The position numbers and the translations under genes are program-made. DNA of 64,000 bases from positions 10,602,001 to 10,666,000 of the forward strand of contig CM057136.1 of the NCBI GenBank assembly GCA_029964075.1, in the 5' to 3' direction. The notes beneath the pieces are model-generated. The model saw nothing but the letters and a program-made list of their open reading frames with translations. It had not been told where the DNA came from and made no database searches. This document shows, piece after piece, positions 13,007 to 24,100 of the stretch. Position 1 is the stretch's first letter; every line of letters starts with the position of its first letter. This stretch comes from Patiria pectinifera. Its lineage: Eukaryota; Echinodermata; Asteroidea; Valvatida; Asterinidae.

Positions 13007-13538
13007 TTAAAGGGGATATACAACATTTGCAAACATCCAAACATAAAACTACCAAGTTTTTACGAAATACCTTACTAGGATGTTGGTTTAATGACAGTCT
13101 AAAGCATCCTGTAAAATTATGGCACCTGCTGTGAAGTCATTTTCAAGAAAATGGTATTTTTGTATACATTTCGGCCGACCATCATTGAAAAAACCTAACT
13201 ATTTTTCAACTCAACTGCCCCAAATTTACCTTAAGTTTTTTAGTCCAAATTTTGTTTGCTATTGGTTACATGTTCATGAACGGGTGCAGGCCAGCTAGAC
13301 TGGTTCCCTTACCTTACGATTTTCTGGCATCTATAAATTGATCCATTTGCTCTTTAGTGGAGTCAGGGAACCAGACTTCTTGAACATTTTTGTTTTTCTT
13401 GTTTTTTTCAGCATTTTCGAACACAAAACTTCAAACATGTCCGTGTAACAATATTGGATCTATTATACTAACCCCTCAAATACTGGTACTTCATTTCTGA
13501 AAATTACAGCAAAAGCCAATGATGTACATTCCCTTTAA
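13007..13538. mobile_element. TTAA-flanked MITE family K, copy 2
   Basis: TTAAAGGGGATATACAAC at the left and GATGTACATTCCCTTTAA at the right. The interior matches the other copies, including CATCCTGTAAAATTATGGCA and GGTGCAGGCCAGCTAGACTG. The central palindrome is degraded (GGCCGACCATCATTG). Confidence 0.75.
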
Positions 13539-13565
13539 AACATCTCTGCAACATTGTCTTCTGTC

Positions 13566-13824
13566 TGGTCATTCTATAAATTAGGGTCCATTTTGCCTGT
13601 CCTGGTAATATCTGACATCTATGACTTTTATAAGGATGATGTACCGGTACTCCTTGATGCAATCGTCCTCAGAGAGTGATTATGAATAGCAAACTACCCA
13701 CCCAACAAATAAAGAATCGTTTGAAGTCATTCTTAATGATACTTGAATGGCAAATTACAAAGTATACCAAGGTAACAGGGACAGGAAAAATGTCACACTT
13801 TGGTCCCTAAATTTACAGAACGAC
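13566..13824. mobile_element. MITE family G, copy 3, reverse orientation
   Basis: GGTCATTCTATAAATTAGGG left and CCCTAAATTTACAGAACGAC right; interior is the reverse of copy 1. It begins only 28 bp after a family K element ends. Confidence 0.75.
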
Positions 13825-14155
13825 GTGTTCAGCGTGGAAACGGCAGCGCAAATGGTTGAACGCAGACAGAAGTTATTCCGTTGAGTGAATCACAATAGAT
13901 ATCCAAGATTTCCAAACCGGTCCATAAATTTGATGGGAAACACACAATTGGCCATTCCGACCGTCATTTGATGAAGGCTGAATTTTGTGATATCGTAAAC
14001 AACCTGATATGGGCTTCGACTGGCTATTTCATGCAGTTTACTCATGGGTGCCGAAGTAAATCACAATAACGTCTCGGTGGTTTGGTTTAAGAACAAAATG
14101 CATCTAAAGGTTGGAAGCCAGAGGCCGTTCTTTATATAAAAAGAAAAATATTATC

Positions 14156-14540
14156 ACTTTTAGCAGGATCATATGCTTTGCATGCATTTTGTTCGTTTCC
14201 AATAATAACACCACTCAAAATCCAAAGAAGAATGTTCAAAACATATCCTGTTGACGGATGTATTACACTTTTAAAAAAAACAGTGAAAACCAATGGCACC
14301 TTTTGATAATTAAACACAATAACTTTCATCGATACATGTACGTGTAGCAATCTTTATTTCCTGGTCGTTGTCAATTGACTGATCGTTGGAAATCCCCTTA
14401 AGTTCTTGATTTCTTCTAAATGACAGCAAGCCAGACAGAATCATTTCACAGGTGTTTAGTACCAGTACGATCTTTAATCCAAGTAAGCTTTTTGATATTA
14501 ATTCAGAAGGTTACATTTAGGGATAATGTATGTATTCCTT
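14156..14540. mobile_element. MITE family M copy, ends eroded
   Basis: Shares CCAATAATAACACCACTCAA, CTTCTAAATGACAGCAAGCC and GTTTAGTACCAGTACGATC with the copy at 51134. The left terminus is GCAGGATCATATGC; the right terminus is degraded. Confidence 0.6.
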
Positions 14541-14582
14541 GTTGGTGTACTATAAGGCAAAATAATTAAGGGGGAAAAACAA

Positions 14583-14855
14583 GTTCAGCGTCCTGCCTTT
14601 TTGAAAAAAAGGAAGGAGGAGGCCCTCCCCCCCCCCTCCAAAACGGCCGCCCGACCGGGCTATTTTTCAAGATGACCGCCAGCTCTTTAATGGCTGCTCT
14701 TTGACTCAGGAAATGACATACCAGCTTTACATGGGCTAGATGAAACAGACAAAGAGGCCAAAATGATGTCACTGTTTAAAATTTATCATTTTTTAGTTAA
14801 AAAAAGAAAGAAAAAGAGGCGGCCTCCAAAAAGGAAGCGGGCAGGGCGCTAAATA
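14583..14855. mobile_element. Inverted-repeat element with AGCGTCCTGCC ends
   Basis: TCAGCGTCCTGCCTTTTTG left and GGAAGCGGGCAGGGCGCTAA right, with inner GGAGGAGGCC / GGCGGCCTCC pairing. It includes a run of C at 14627-14638. The match is imperfect. Confidence 0.45.
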
Positions 14856-17800
14856 CATATTTTTTTAATTTGGCCTCAGGTGTACCTTGCAATAATAATA
14901 ATTTCATATTGCACACATCTTCCCAAGCTAATGCATATATACCCAAAAGATATCGACAAATGACCTTTTGTTTTGATAGTCTAGCAATAATGCTACCGCG
15001 CAAGTAATAAGCATCATTGGCTTATACACTCCACGTAATAGCCTTCTATTTCATTACACTTAGTTACCATGGTAACTATGGTACGACACGATACCACCCC
15101 CTCATCCAGATTTGGTCCATTATCTACAAGTACTTGTACGGCAGTTTGTGAATGCATCAAATTCTTGTGCCTGTTGAATTTAAGGCTTTCTTATGGGGAG
15201 TATTAATTATGCGGCAATTTTGATAAAAAAAGTGTGTTCAATCCGCTATGTTTCTGAATCCAAACCTACGACATAGAAATTTCAGCGATAGAGAAGTTTC
15301 TTATCAGAACCGATACTGTAGGCATACGTTTAGCTATCCGTAACAGTTATCGACCATTGCGTGGCTTCACATCATGAAGGTGGACCAGAGTTGTATCAAG
15401 TCACTGAGTTTTGTGACTTGAGTCGAGTCGAGTCATTTGAAAGAAGTGACACGAGGATTCACTTTTTGACTGTCTGTTACTGTTCAGACAGCAAGAGGGT
15501 TATGAAATTTACATAAAGAGGCATCTTCAAGAATCGTACATAACGCCCTGAAGTTTAATGTTGAAAAATTGTGGTTTTGTAATTATTGCAGGAGGAATTT
15601 CTGCGGCTTATCCTGCTTTCAAACACAAACAAATGGCACACGTATTTTCAGCAATTCAATTCTTTTCAATCAAATTATCATGATTAAATAACTTATCAGA
15701 AGAGAAAATCAACAATTTACTATGCGAATCACACTGACGCAAAGCGCGTAATATATCATTGCTGGTACATGCGTAGCGGGTAGTCCAGTCGCAAGGCCAC
15801 ACAAATTATGATCCAACGCACTATTAAACCGTATCCATTTGCTTGCGAAGCCTCTCTAAAAAATGACCTAAAGTGCAACGGCTTCCCTTTCACTGCACAA
15901 TAAACTTGAGTTAATTAGACACAGAAAAACAAGCCGTGAGAATTCAGTGAACCGTCTCGGTCATCTGCGACCATCCTTGATTAAAAATAAAAACTCCCCG
16001 GCCTTGCCGAATATCGATTATGGGTGTTACCCTTGACAGTCTGAGGATTATTTCTCAGAAGCAACCTTCAAACGGTTGGGTTTTCTTCACTGGAAAAGAA
16101 GACTGTTTAACACGCGACTGACTGTCGGCATAATGGTTCCTGTGTTTAATTTTAATCATCTGTTTCATCGACTCAATATTGACAAGGTGGTAACAGAACG
16201 GAATGGCGGTTTATGCATAATTTATGCAGTACATGTTGCACTATTTACTGCTAAGTGTACTTGTATTATTATGAGTTTTTTTTCCCTGAAAAATATACAA
16301 TGTACATGTATTTTATTTTAAATTACCATTTTTCTAGCAAAACAAAAGTTATTTACTAAAGATGCACTGTCAGTGTTATTTTCAAGTTTTTCCCCTAAAT
16401 GTGAATTTTATTTTTGAATTGCAATTTTTTTCTTGCGATACCAATGTTATTGACTTTGAATTGAGGCATCGAGTAAAAAAGAAATTGGCACGTGTTCAGT
16501 TATGGAATAATTACAGTAGGCCTACATGACAAATTTTGAATTATTTTCGGCTCAACGATAATACAGTTCGCGCAGGGTGGAGTGGACATCGCAAAATGCC
16601 AAGCGGCCTCACTTTGTGTTCTGCATTCGCTGGAACTCGCAACCTCCCCGATGCCAAACCTCAAAAGAAACCGCCCGTTCTGGACAAACTAACAGTGCTG
16701 AGAATTGTTTTAAAAAGTTTGAGCAATATGCTCCAGAGAGAAAGCCGTGGAAAATTGGGACTTAAGATTGTGGGTTTTTTTTTTTTTTTTTAATCAAACT
16801 GTCATCTTTATGGTCTTAAAATTTTACATGGGATAATCAATATTGAATGTTCTTGAAATTGGATATATATCCGATATATTGATTATTGTAAATTATGATA
16901 TTGACGGTGTTTAAATACAACCCTGGTCAGGACCAGGCAGTACCAGGGTTAAAAGGCTCTACCCACGTAGAAAATCCAAAATCTACAGCCAACCCTTGTA
17001 CGCACCGTACCGATGTAAGTGTGAACAGTATGCCTTGCCTGGCCATTTTCGATGGGACACAGCTCTGCTTACGATGGACCGGTGCTAATTTCAACATGGG
17101 TATTGGGCGAGACTATAGTGCGAAAAGGCCTAGAAGTTTTGCCTTTTCCATGCAGGAAGGAATAGCCTTCACAGCAACGGCATTATTCCAATTATCGTTG
17201 TCGACCGCAGGTGTTGTTGGTTTCCTTTCGCAGTTTACGCTGTTGTTATGAGTGCCGGTAATTGCATTGCTCTGAGCGATTTCAAATGAAGTGGTAAGAA
17301 AAATATGCAGAGAGAGAAATTGTGCAGAGTGAATAGCAAATATTCCTCGGTGGCTTTTTAAATATTGAAATAATTTTTACAATAAGGAGTATAAAGTTCA
17401 AATATTACAAGGTAAAGTACTTTTGAGTTGAGTGACATTTTATAACTAACAAACAAAGAGACCACAAATGGGTGAAATTTGTGATATGCAAATGGTGTCC
17501 ATTAATTACCATTGAGATGCTAGAAAATGTTCGAACAAAACAAATAATTTAATCAACACTTTTAATCATATACTTCTGATTACTTTTTGATGTCACAAGT
17601 CTGCAAAACAAAGGTGCTTCAGTTTTGGAATTAACAGATTCCAGTAAATTGTGTCCCGAAAAAGATGTTTCAAGCAACATTTTACGGACCTTTACTATTT
17701 TTCAACTTACCTTTTCATTTCTGAGCAACTAAAAATCAGCGAGGTTAGGTTTCAAGCATAATTGAAGTTCATCTTTTAGTACACAATCCAAGCACACGCA

Positions 17801-18373
17801 CACACACACAAAAAGATTGAAAGTAGGCTGTAGATTTCACCTCCGCTGCAAATTTCACCTCAGGGGTGATGACACAGCCGTAGGCCCTATCTGATTCCAA
17901 AAGGCAGGAACTTTAAGGACAAGTTTTTTGTTCCCTGTAGTAGACTGTCAGTCTGTCCTGAATTGTCACACATCACCAACTAAGCAGTAAATCCGCTTGG
18001 ATACAAAAGGCCCGCCACAATGAAAACTGTACACAAAGCATCTATGCCTCACAAGCGGACCCTTTTTTTTGTGTTCATGAGGTGAGCAGACGTGTGCACT
18101 GATGCGACCGTTTGAATTATATCTTGTCATGTCGACACGGGTGATCCTTTCAAAGGGTGTGGACCATCTGGGGGTTGGTGGCTACTAGGACCAAATCAAT
18201 ACTTTGCGTGCAGAGCTAATCCTCTGATTGTGAGGGATAGCGAACAATGGCGCGCGTCACGTGCCGAAACCAAATAAGGCCGTGGAGTGCGACAGCTGTG
18301 ATTTCAATAGTTTCGACCAGGATAATGGGATCGTTTTCACCAGGCTCTGAGCAGCTAAAAAAAACACCACCGA
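14856..18373. other. Intergenic, no confident gene
   Basis: Unique-looking, with two adjacent plus-strand open frames at 16536-16793 and 16895-17251 in balanced base composition. Neither shows a known domain, and there is no convincing splice arrangement. Confidence 0.45.
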
Positions 18374-18692
18374 CCCTAACCCACCTCAGTCCTCCAAAAT
18401 CCTCGTTGCGGTTTGGGAGGATTTTGGAGGATTGAGGATGAATGGTGTTTGAGAAACACGAGGATTTGGGAGGATTGAGGATGAATGGTGTTTTAGCACA
18501 TGAGAATTTTGGAGGATTGAGGATGAATGGTGCTTGAAGATGAGGATGATTTAGGAGGACTGACGATGAACGCATTTTGAGGCAGGACTGTCTGATGATT
18601 TTGAAGGATTTAGGCGCTGTTGCAAAATTTTAGAAGATTTTGGAGGATTGAGGATGGTTTCTTGCAAAAAGGGCCTAGGGGGTGAGGGTTAA
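18374..18692. mobile_element. Fold-back element with CCCTAAC ends
   Basis: Starts CCCTAACCCACCTCAGTCCT and ends GGCCTAGGGGGTGAGGGTTAA. Its inner repeat is GAGGATTTTGGAGGATTGAG, repeated several times with an inverted copy at the left end. It abuts a TTAA-type MITE. Confidence 0.65.
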
Positions 18693-19162
18693 AGGGACAC
18701 TAGGTCCTGGAACAGCCCAATTGGGCTACAAAACGCGCTTTGAACGAGATGAAGATAATCGGAAATAACTTTTAAAAGTAGGATATAAACATCCACACAA
18801 CTATCCTTTCAAAACTGGGCGTTTTTGTGTTATTCCTGTATTATGCTCCACTACCCCATAAATTCGAGCTGTTTGAATGCTAGTTGTGATTTCATTCGTA
18901 CGCGTAAAGTGTTCACCTTTTGCGGACGTTGAAGAAACCACAATTTTTTGCAATGGTGATTGGTCACCGCGCGCTGTTCCCGAGACACACAACGTGTATA
19001 GCGTACATGCATGTCCGATGTAAACAAGCGGTTTTTTTTTTTCTTTTCTCTGGAACAGTAAGACATTAGGTTGGTTTCCTTTCAACCAGATGTTTGAAAT
19101 AGGCTAAGTAAACAATCCAAAACATAACATTTTCGGGGATTTCAGGACTAGTGCCCCTTTAA
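18689..19162. mobile_element. TTAA-flanked MITE, TTAAAGGGACACTAG type
   Basis: Left end TTAAAGGGACACTAGGTCCT, right end AGGACTAGTGCCCCTTTAA, forming roughly 20-bp terminal repeats. Its left TTAA is also the last four bases of the fold-back element at 18374-18692, which suggests insertion into that terminus. Confidence 0.65.
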
Positions 19163-19676
19163 GGATTGAGTTCCAAACTATGACACAATGAAATGAAAAA
19201 ACCCGGATGCGTAGGGTTTGAATAAAATGAAAAATGAAATCTTGACATAGCTGTAGGCATTAAGTGGGATGATATTAGCTCGCCAAATATTTGCAGTGGC
19301 CCGTGACGGCACCAATATTTGCGAAGTAAACATCCATTTAGCCCGTCACTGATCTTAGGCCATGATTCACGCATAAAAAATGTTGTGTATTAAAATGATC
19401 CTCTCAGATCAATCGCAGTGTATTTTATATTCCCTTGATCCAATTTTCTGACCCCTACCCATACGTTTTGTTTCAATGTCTGTGAATCAGTAAAGGCAAT
19501 AAAAAATCTGACTTGCAGTTAAATAATTTACAAGCAAGATAGTAGTCCATAGTACAAATTATATTAATAAGGCCATCAGTTATAACGATAGGGAAAAAAA
19601 CAAGTAAAACAAAATAAAACCAAACAAAAATGCACTTTCTATACATGGTGTCCCCTAGATGGGGCAAGGGAGGACA

Positions 19677-19702
19677 CTCCCCCCCCCCCCCCCCCCCCCC
19701 CC
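19677..19702. repeat. Poly-C tract
   Basis: An almost uninterrupted run of about 24 C. Similar but shorter runs lie at 14627, 42161 and (as G) 12090 and 61045. Confidence 0.9.
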
Positions 19703-20584
19703 AGAAAAGCCATATAAAAAAATGAGAATTAAATAAAAAAATTTAAAGAGCTGTGAAGTCATTAATTTAATACACATTTAACAAAATGGGCTTCTGCAGG
19801 GGTGTCAATGGGGATGGAGTGGGCAAATGTCCCCCGCCCGCTCTCGAAAAATTATAAATTGAGAATTTGCTGGCGAAAGTACAACGATTTTGAAGAAAAA
19901 ATGTGCTTCCCCCCCATAGAAAAAAATCCTGGCGACGTCCATGCACATTTAACGGGCCACACCCTAATATGACGCACAGCTTTTCAAATTTACAAGCTAT
20001 TGATAACGCAAAAAATTAAAGAATATTCAGAAATTTATATTCTGTCAATAGATCTTATCTGTCAACATCCATTTTACGCCACAGACAAAAAAGAGCAACT
20101 CATGAAGATAGGTGCCCCACCCATGTGATTAATCCACAGTTTGTCATACAACTTATTTTTCCCGGATCAGAAACCAGTTGTAAACAATACTCAGAGTTTT
20201 CACAAAAAGCAGAACATATGGGATTATTTTTGATTAAATGCCAGCAAGAGATGTGATACAAAAATGACTCAGTGGACTTACACTAAATCACCTATTCCCA
20301 CAACAGCCATAACGCAACTTTTAACTGCTAATTGTTATGGAACTGTCTGGTTCCTTGACGTAATAGTATTCAACGTCACGATCTTTGGCTGTTGGAACCA
20401 GACTAGTATCAACCATGGTTCTCGGACTTTATTTCCCTTTTTAAAAAAATCCTCCAAAACCACTGATTTCAAAGAAAAAGTGAAATCTACTTAAATAAGA
20501 AGAACAATTCGATTAAATAGGCCTACCTGAAACTTATTCAAACAAAAAAAATTAGAAAAAAAAATTAGAAAAAAAAATTGAGTA

Positions 20585-20665
20585 GTGCTGCAAGGGTTCA
20601 AACCAGGGTCCACGCATCTCTGTACCAATCGAGCTACCGAAGCGCTCTGGTTGGATGGGCAGTTG
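20585..20665 (-). mobile_element. tRNA-like SINE head or tRNA pseudogene
   Basis: Minus strand reads GCGCTTCGGTAGCTCGATTG (A-box-like) and, 30 bases later, CCTGGTTTGAACCCTTGC (B-box-like). It lacks a convincing acceptor stem. It sits next to A-rich sequence, as expected of a retroposed fragment. Confidence 0.4.
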
Positions 20666-20794
20666 AAAATCTGATACACGTTCGCATTGCATTTTTACAA
20701 AGCCGTTATGATAGTATTTGAAAATGGCGTTCAGCTATCTTAATGATTGCCACGACACAAAATAAACACCCAAAATAATTTATTTCAGTGAACT

Positions 20795-20998
20795 GCAATA
20801 AGGTGTTTCACGGTAATATGCGGCATCTTGTTCGCGAACAAAACAAACACACGTTGCTAGACTCGGGCGCATTTTGGAATGACCGCATGATGACTTGGAA
20901 GCGCCAAAGCTTTCAAATGACGATGCGTACAGCATGCAACGCGTGTAAAATTGACCGCGGGCAAGATGGTGCATAAATACTGTGAAACACCTTATTGC
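20795..20998. mobile_element. Small inverted-repeat element
   Basis: The ends GCAATAAGGTGTTTCACGGT and ACTGTGAAACACCTTATTGC are inverted repeats that extend imperfectly for about 40 bp. 204 bp long; no coding capacity. Confidence 0.65.
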
Positions 20999-22398
20999 AA
21001 AACAGTCGCACTACAGTAGTACAGCACAGATTTACTTAATTTTTTTAATAAATACCGGCTTCAGCATTAGGCCAAACAAAAGTTAGTAGGAATTTAGGAA
21101 AGAATGAAGTATCCTCTGCCACTTCCAGTTATGTACAAAGACTATGGAGAGTCAAGAAAATTTCCTAACAAAACTGGAAATGTTTCTCAGTCACAGATTC
21201 TGTCCTTTAATACTAGTTTTAGTTTTAACATGTTTTAACATTTTTGCAATGACCGACCTTTATTGAGATGATACATGAAGAAAAAAGTGGCGTCAGGTTG
21301 CAAAATTCTTCCCAAATAGTACAATTTAAAGCTTACAAAAACTGAAATTGGTCGGCAATTTTCAAGTAGGCCTAAACGTTAAGCTAAACTAACAAATTAA
21401 ATCTATCGTCGAGCATTCGTAATCGTAATCATCATGTTCGTGAAGCAACTTCAATTTCATCAAAATCTGTTCACTGCATTTCCAAAAAAAAAGGCGCAGT
21501 AAATTTACCATTTCAAGTATAACTAAGGTAAACGTACCTGTTTATTGTTTCCAGCTTCAGTCAGAATCCTGCCCAAAAAGTGGCGAAAAACATTCGAATT
21601 TCGAACTCAATTTAGCATCCTCGATTTGCGTGGTCGTCTTGCTCCACGAATTTTCACGACTAGCACTAGCAGACGACATTCCGTCAGCTTCAGCTTTCAC
21701 TTTTTCGATCGAAGCCGTAGGTCAAAAGGGGGCGCTATTACGATTTCACCTCGAGTCAATTTTATGCATTTTGTAAAATTTCAGAAAAGACCGAGGACTA
21801 GTTTTATTCTAACTTCTAAATCTCAAGGAAAGGCGTTTCCTACATTTCTTTTGGAAGAGGCGAATGCGGAAAAGACAGAATACTTGTGATATAACAGTAT
21901 TTTGGTCCAAGCATCCAAGTTTGCGCATTTCCTTGATTTCAGCCATAGTACAGCAGCTACCACTTGAAAATCCATATGATGTGCGCCACCGGTAATGTTG
22001 AAGGGCGCCCTCAGTGGCAAACCAGGAAAGAAAAGGAAAAGGAAAACTTTGTTTTTCTTTCTTTTATATCCTTAAAACAAAACCAAAAAAGTATCATTTT
22101 TTCCTAATTTGTTTTATATTACATAAAGAAAAAGGGAAACAAAAATCCTTTTCATTTTTGGAAGCAAAAAGCAAAAAAGAAACACATTTCGTTTTTGAAC
22201 AACAAAAACCAAAATGAAAACATGTTTTCATATCCCTTTTTGAAAACAGCAAAACCAAAAAGGGAAACACATTTCACTTCCCTTTCAGACTGCAAAATAA
22301 AAAAAAATAAAAACGGGGTGCATGATGGGATGGCTACAACTTACGCTTTGTAACCGTTGAGGGGGTACTTTGCATTCAGAAAAGAAAAAAAATCTCGG

Positions 22399-22540
22399 TG
22401 TCATATGAAAATCAGACTCCTTTTCCCTTTTATTGGTGAAGCCCTCTCATGGGACCGGCCCCTCTCCTAATTATCTGTGCATGAGCAATACCACCATCGA
22501 GTCCATATTTCATAAAACCTAAATTCATGCTACACCGGCT
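22399..22540. mobile_element. GGTGTCAC-type MITE, second copy
   Basis: Shares CCTTTTATTGGT, CCCTCTCA, CCTAATTAT and the CTACACCGG end with the copy at 37621-37790. Confidence 0.55.
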
Positions 22541-23557
22541 TCATTTCGTCTTCATTTTGCAGTTCCCTATTTTGTCGATATCTTTTTTAAGGGCACTAGA
22601 AGCAATGGCAAACGTAACCGATAAGAAATTCAGGGGTGGGGGGAGGGAGGGGGGAGGGGGAGCAGCACAGAAAACTCTGATTTTCACAACAGTTTTTTTT
22701 TCTTGTAGTCTCAAAGATTAATTTAATTCATCATATATACAAGAAATAAGTGAGACCAAACAAAATTGTGCCCTATTTAAAAGCCACGCATATGAGTACA
22801 GGCATTTACAAACACAAGGGAACTACCTGATCAAAAAAAACCAAAAGTGCAAATAATTATAAACATCAAGTGTAGTACATTTACAACAAACTGAAAAAAA
22901 AAACACATTTCAACCGACAAATCCCAAAATTTCACCAATTAACTATGCCGATTGAATAACACTAAAATATCTTACTTTTTATAACTTAAAAATCACTACA
23001 AAATTAAAAAAAAAAACAAGAAGAGATTATCCATCTCTCAGTACATTTTTCTTATTTGAATTAAATAAAGCGATGACTAAATTTCACTTGTTTTTTTTTA
23101 AGAGGGAAAAATTGTTCCGTGTAATATCACTGCTTGTAATAAACTGACATAAGTGAATAAAAAATGACACGCTGGTATTTAATATTACAAGGGCCAGTTG
23201 ACAAACGAAACGTACTTATGTTATCCGAAACAAAACTGACCATTTCAAAATTAACATATTAGATAAAAATGTGAATAGTGGAATTCAGTGGCCAGTTTAA
23301 CTGTAAAATAGAGAGATTAAATAAAAAATACATTGTGATCACTTCAACAAATCAAGAAAACTAACTTGTCGGCAAAAGCCATATTTGTGTAACAGAATAC
23401 AAAACCATATCAAAGAAGAAAACAAAATAGTGCTTTAAAAAAAAACTCTTGAAATTCTTAAATGGCAAGTGCGGTAAATGTGGTAACTACCTTGCCTTAT
23501 TGTAATACATACATATAATTCCAACGAAGGGACACATGTATGCATAATTGCGGATAT

Positions 23558-24100
23558 TTAAAGGGAATATACAACATTTGCAAACATCGAAAAATAAAAC
23601 TACCAAGTTTTTAATCATATACCTTCCTAGGATGTTGGTAAATGACAGTCTAAAGCATCCTGTAAAATTATGGCACGTGGTGTGAAGTCATTTTCAAGAA
23701 AATGGTATTTTTGTATACATTTCCAACGGTGGTCGTCCGGCCACCGTTGGAAAAACCTTACTATTTTTCCACTTCTGCTCCAAATTTACCAATTTTTTTT
23801 CCCAGTCCAAATTCTGTTTGCTATTAGTTACATTTTCATGAACGGGTGCAGGCCAGCTAGACTGGTTCCCTTACCTTACAATTTTCCGGCATCTATAAAT
23901 TGATCCATTTCATATTTAGTGGAGTCAGGGAACTAGACTACTTGAACATTTTTGTTTTTCTTGGTTTTTTTCCCCCCAGCATTTTCGAACACAAAACTTC
24001 AAACATGTCAGTGTAACAATATTTGATATATAATACTAACCCCTCAAATAGTTCATTTCTGAAAATTACAGCAAAAGCCAATGATGTACATTCCCTTTAA
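23558..24100. mobile_element. TTAA-flanked MITE family K, copy 3
   Basis: TTAAAGGGAATATACAAC left end and GATGTACATTCCCTTTAA right end; central CCAACGGTGG...CCACCGTTGG palindrome near 23723-23752. It is collinear with the copies at 13007 and 435 (the latter inverted). Confidence 0.75.

Larger units (their letters stand above)
19163..22398. other. Intergenic, repeats and a CpG-containing patch
   Basis: Holds the poly-C tract, a hAT-like CAGGGGTGTCAATGG terminus near 19798, a SINE head (20585) and the small inverted-repeat element (20795). A CpG-containing patch at 21540-21760 could be a first exon or promoter on either strand but has no further support. 22020-22310 is A-rich low-complexity sequence (AAAACCAAAAAGGGAAAC). 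Confidence 0.45.

Noticed and set aside
21545..21889. 114-codon plus-strand frame as a gene
   Set aside because: No known domain, no clear neighbouring exon, and the composition is not clearly coding. Kept only as a low-interest note.
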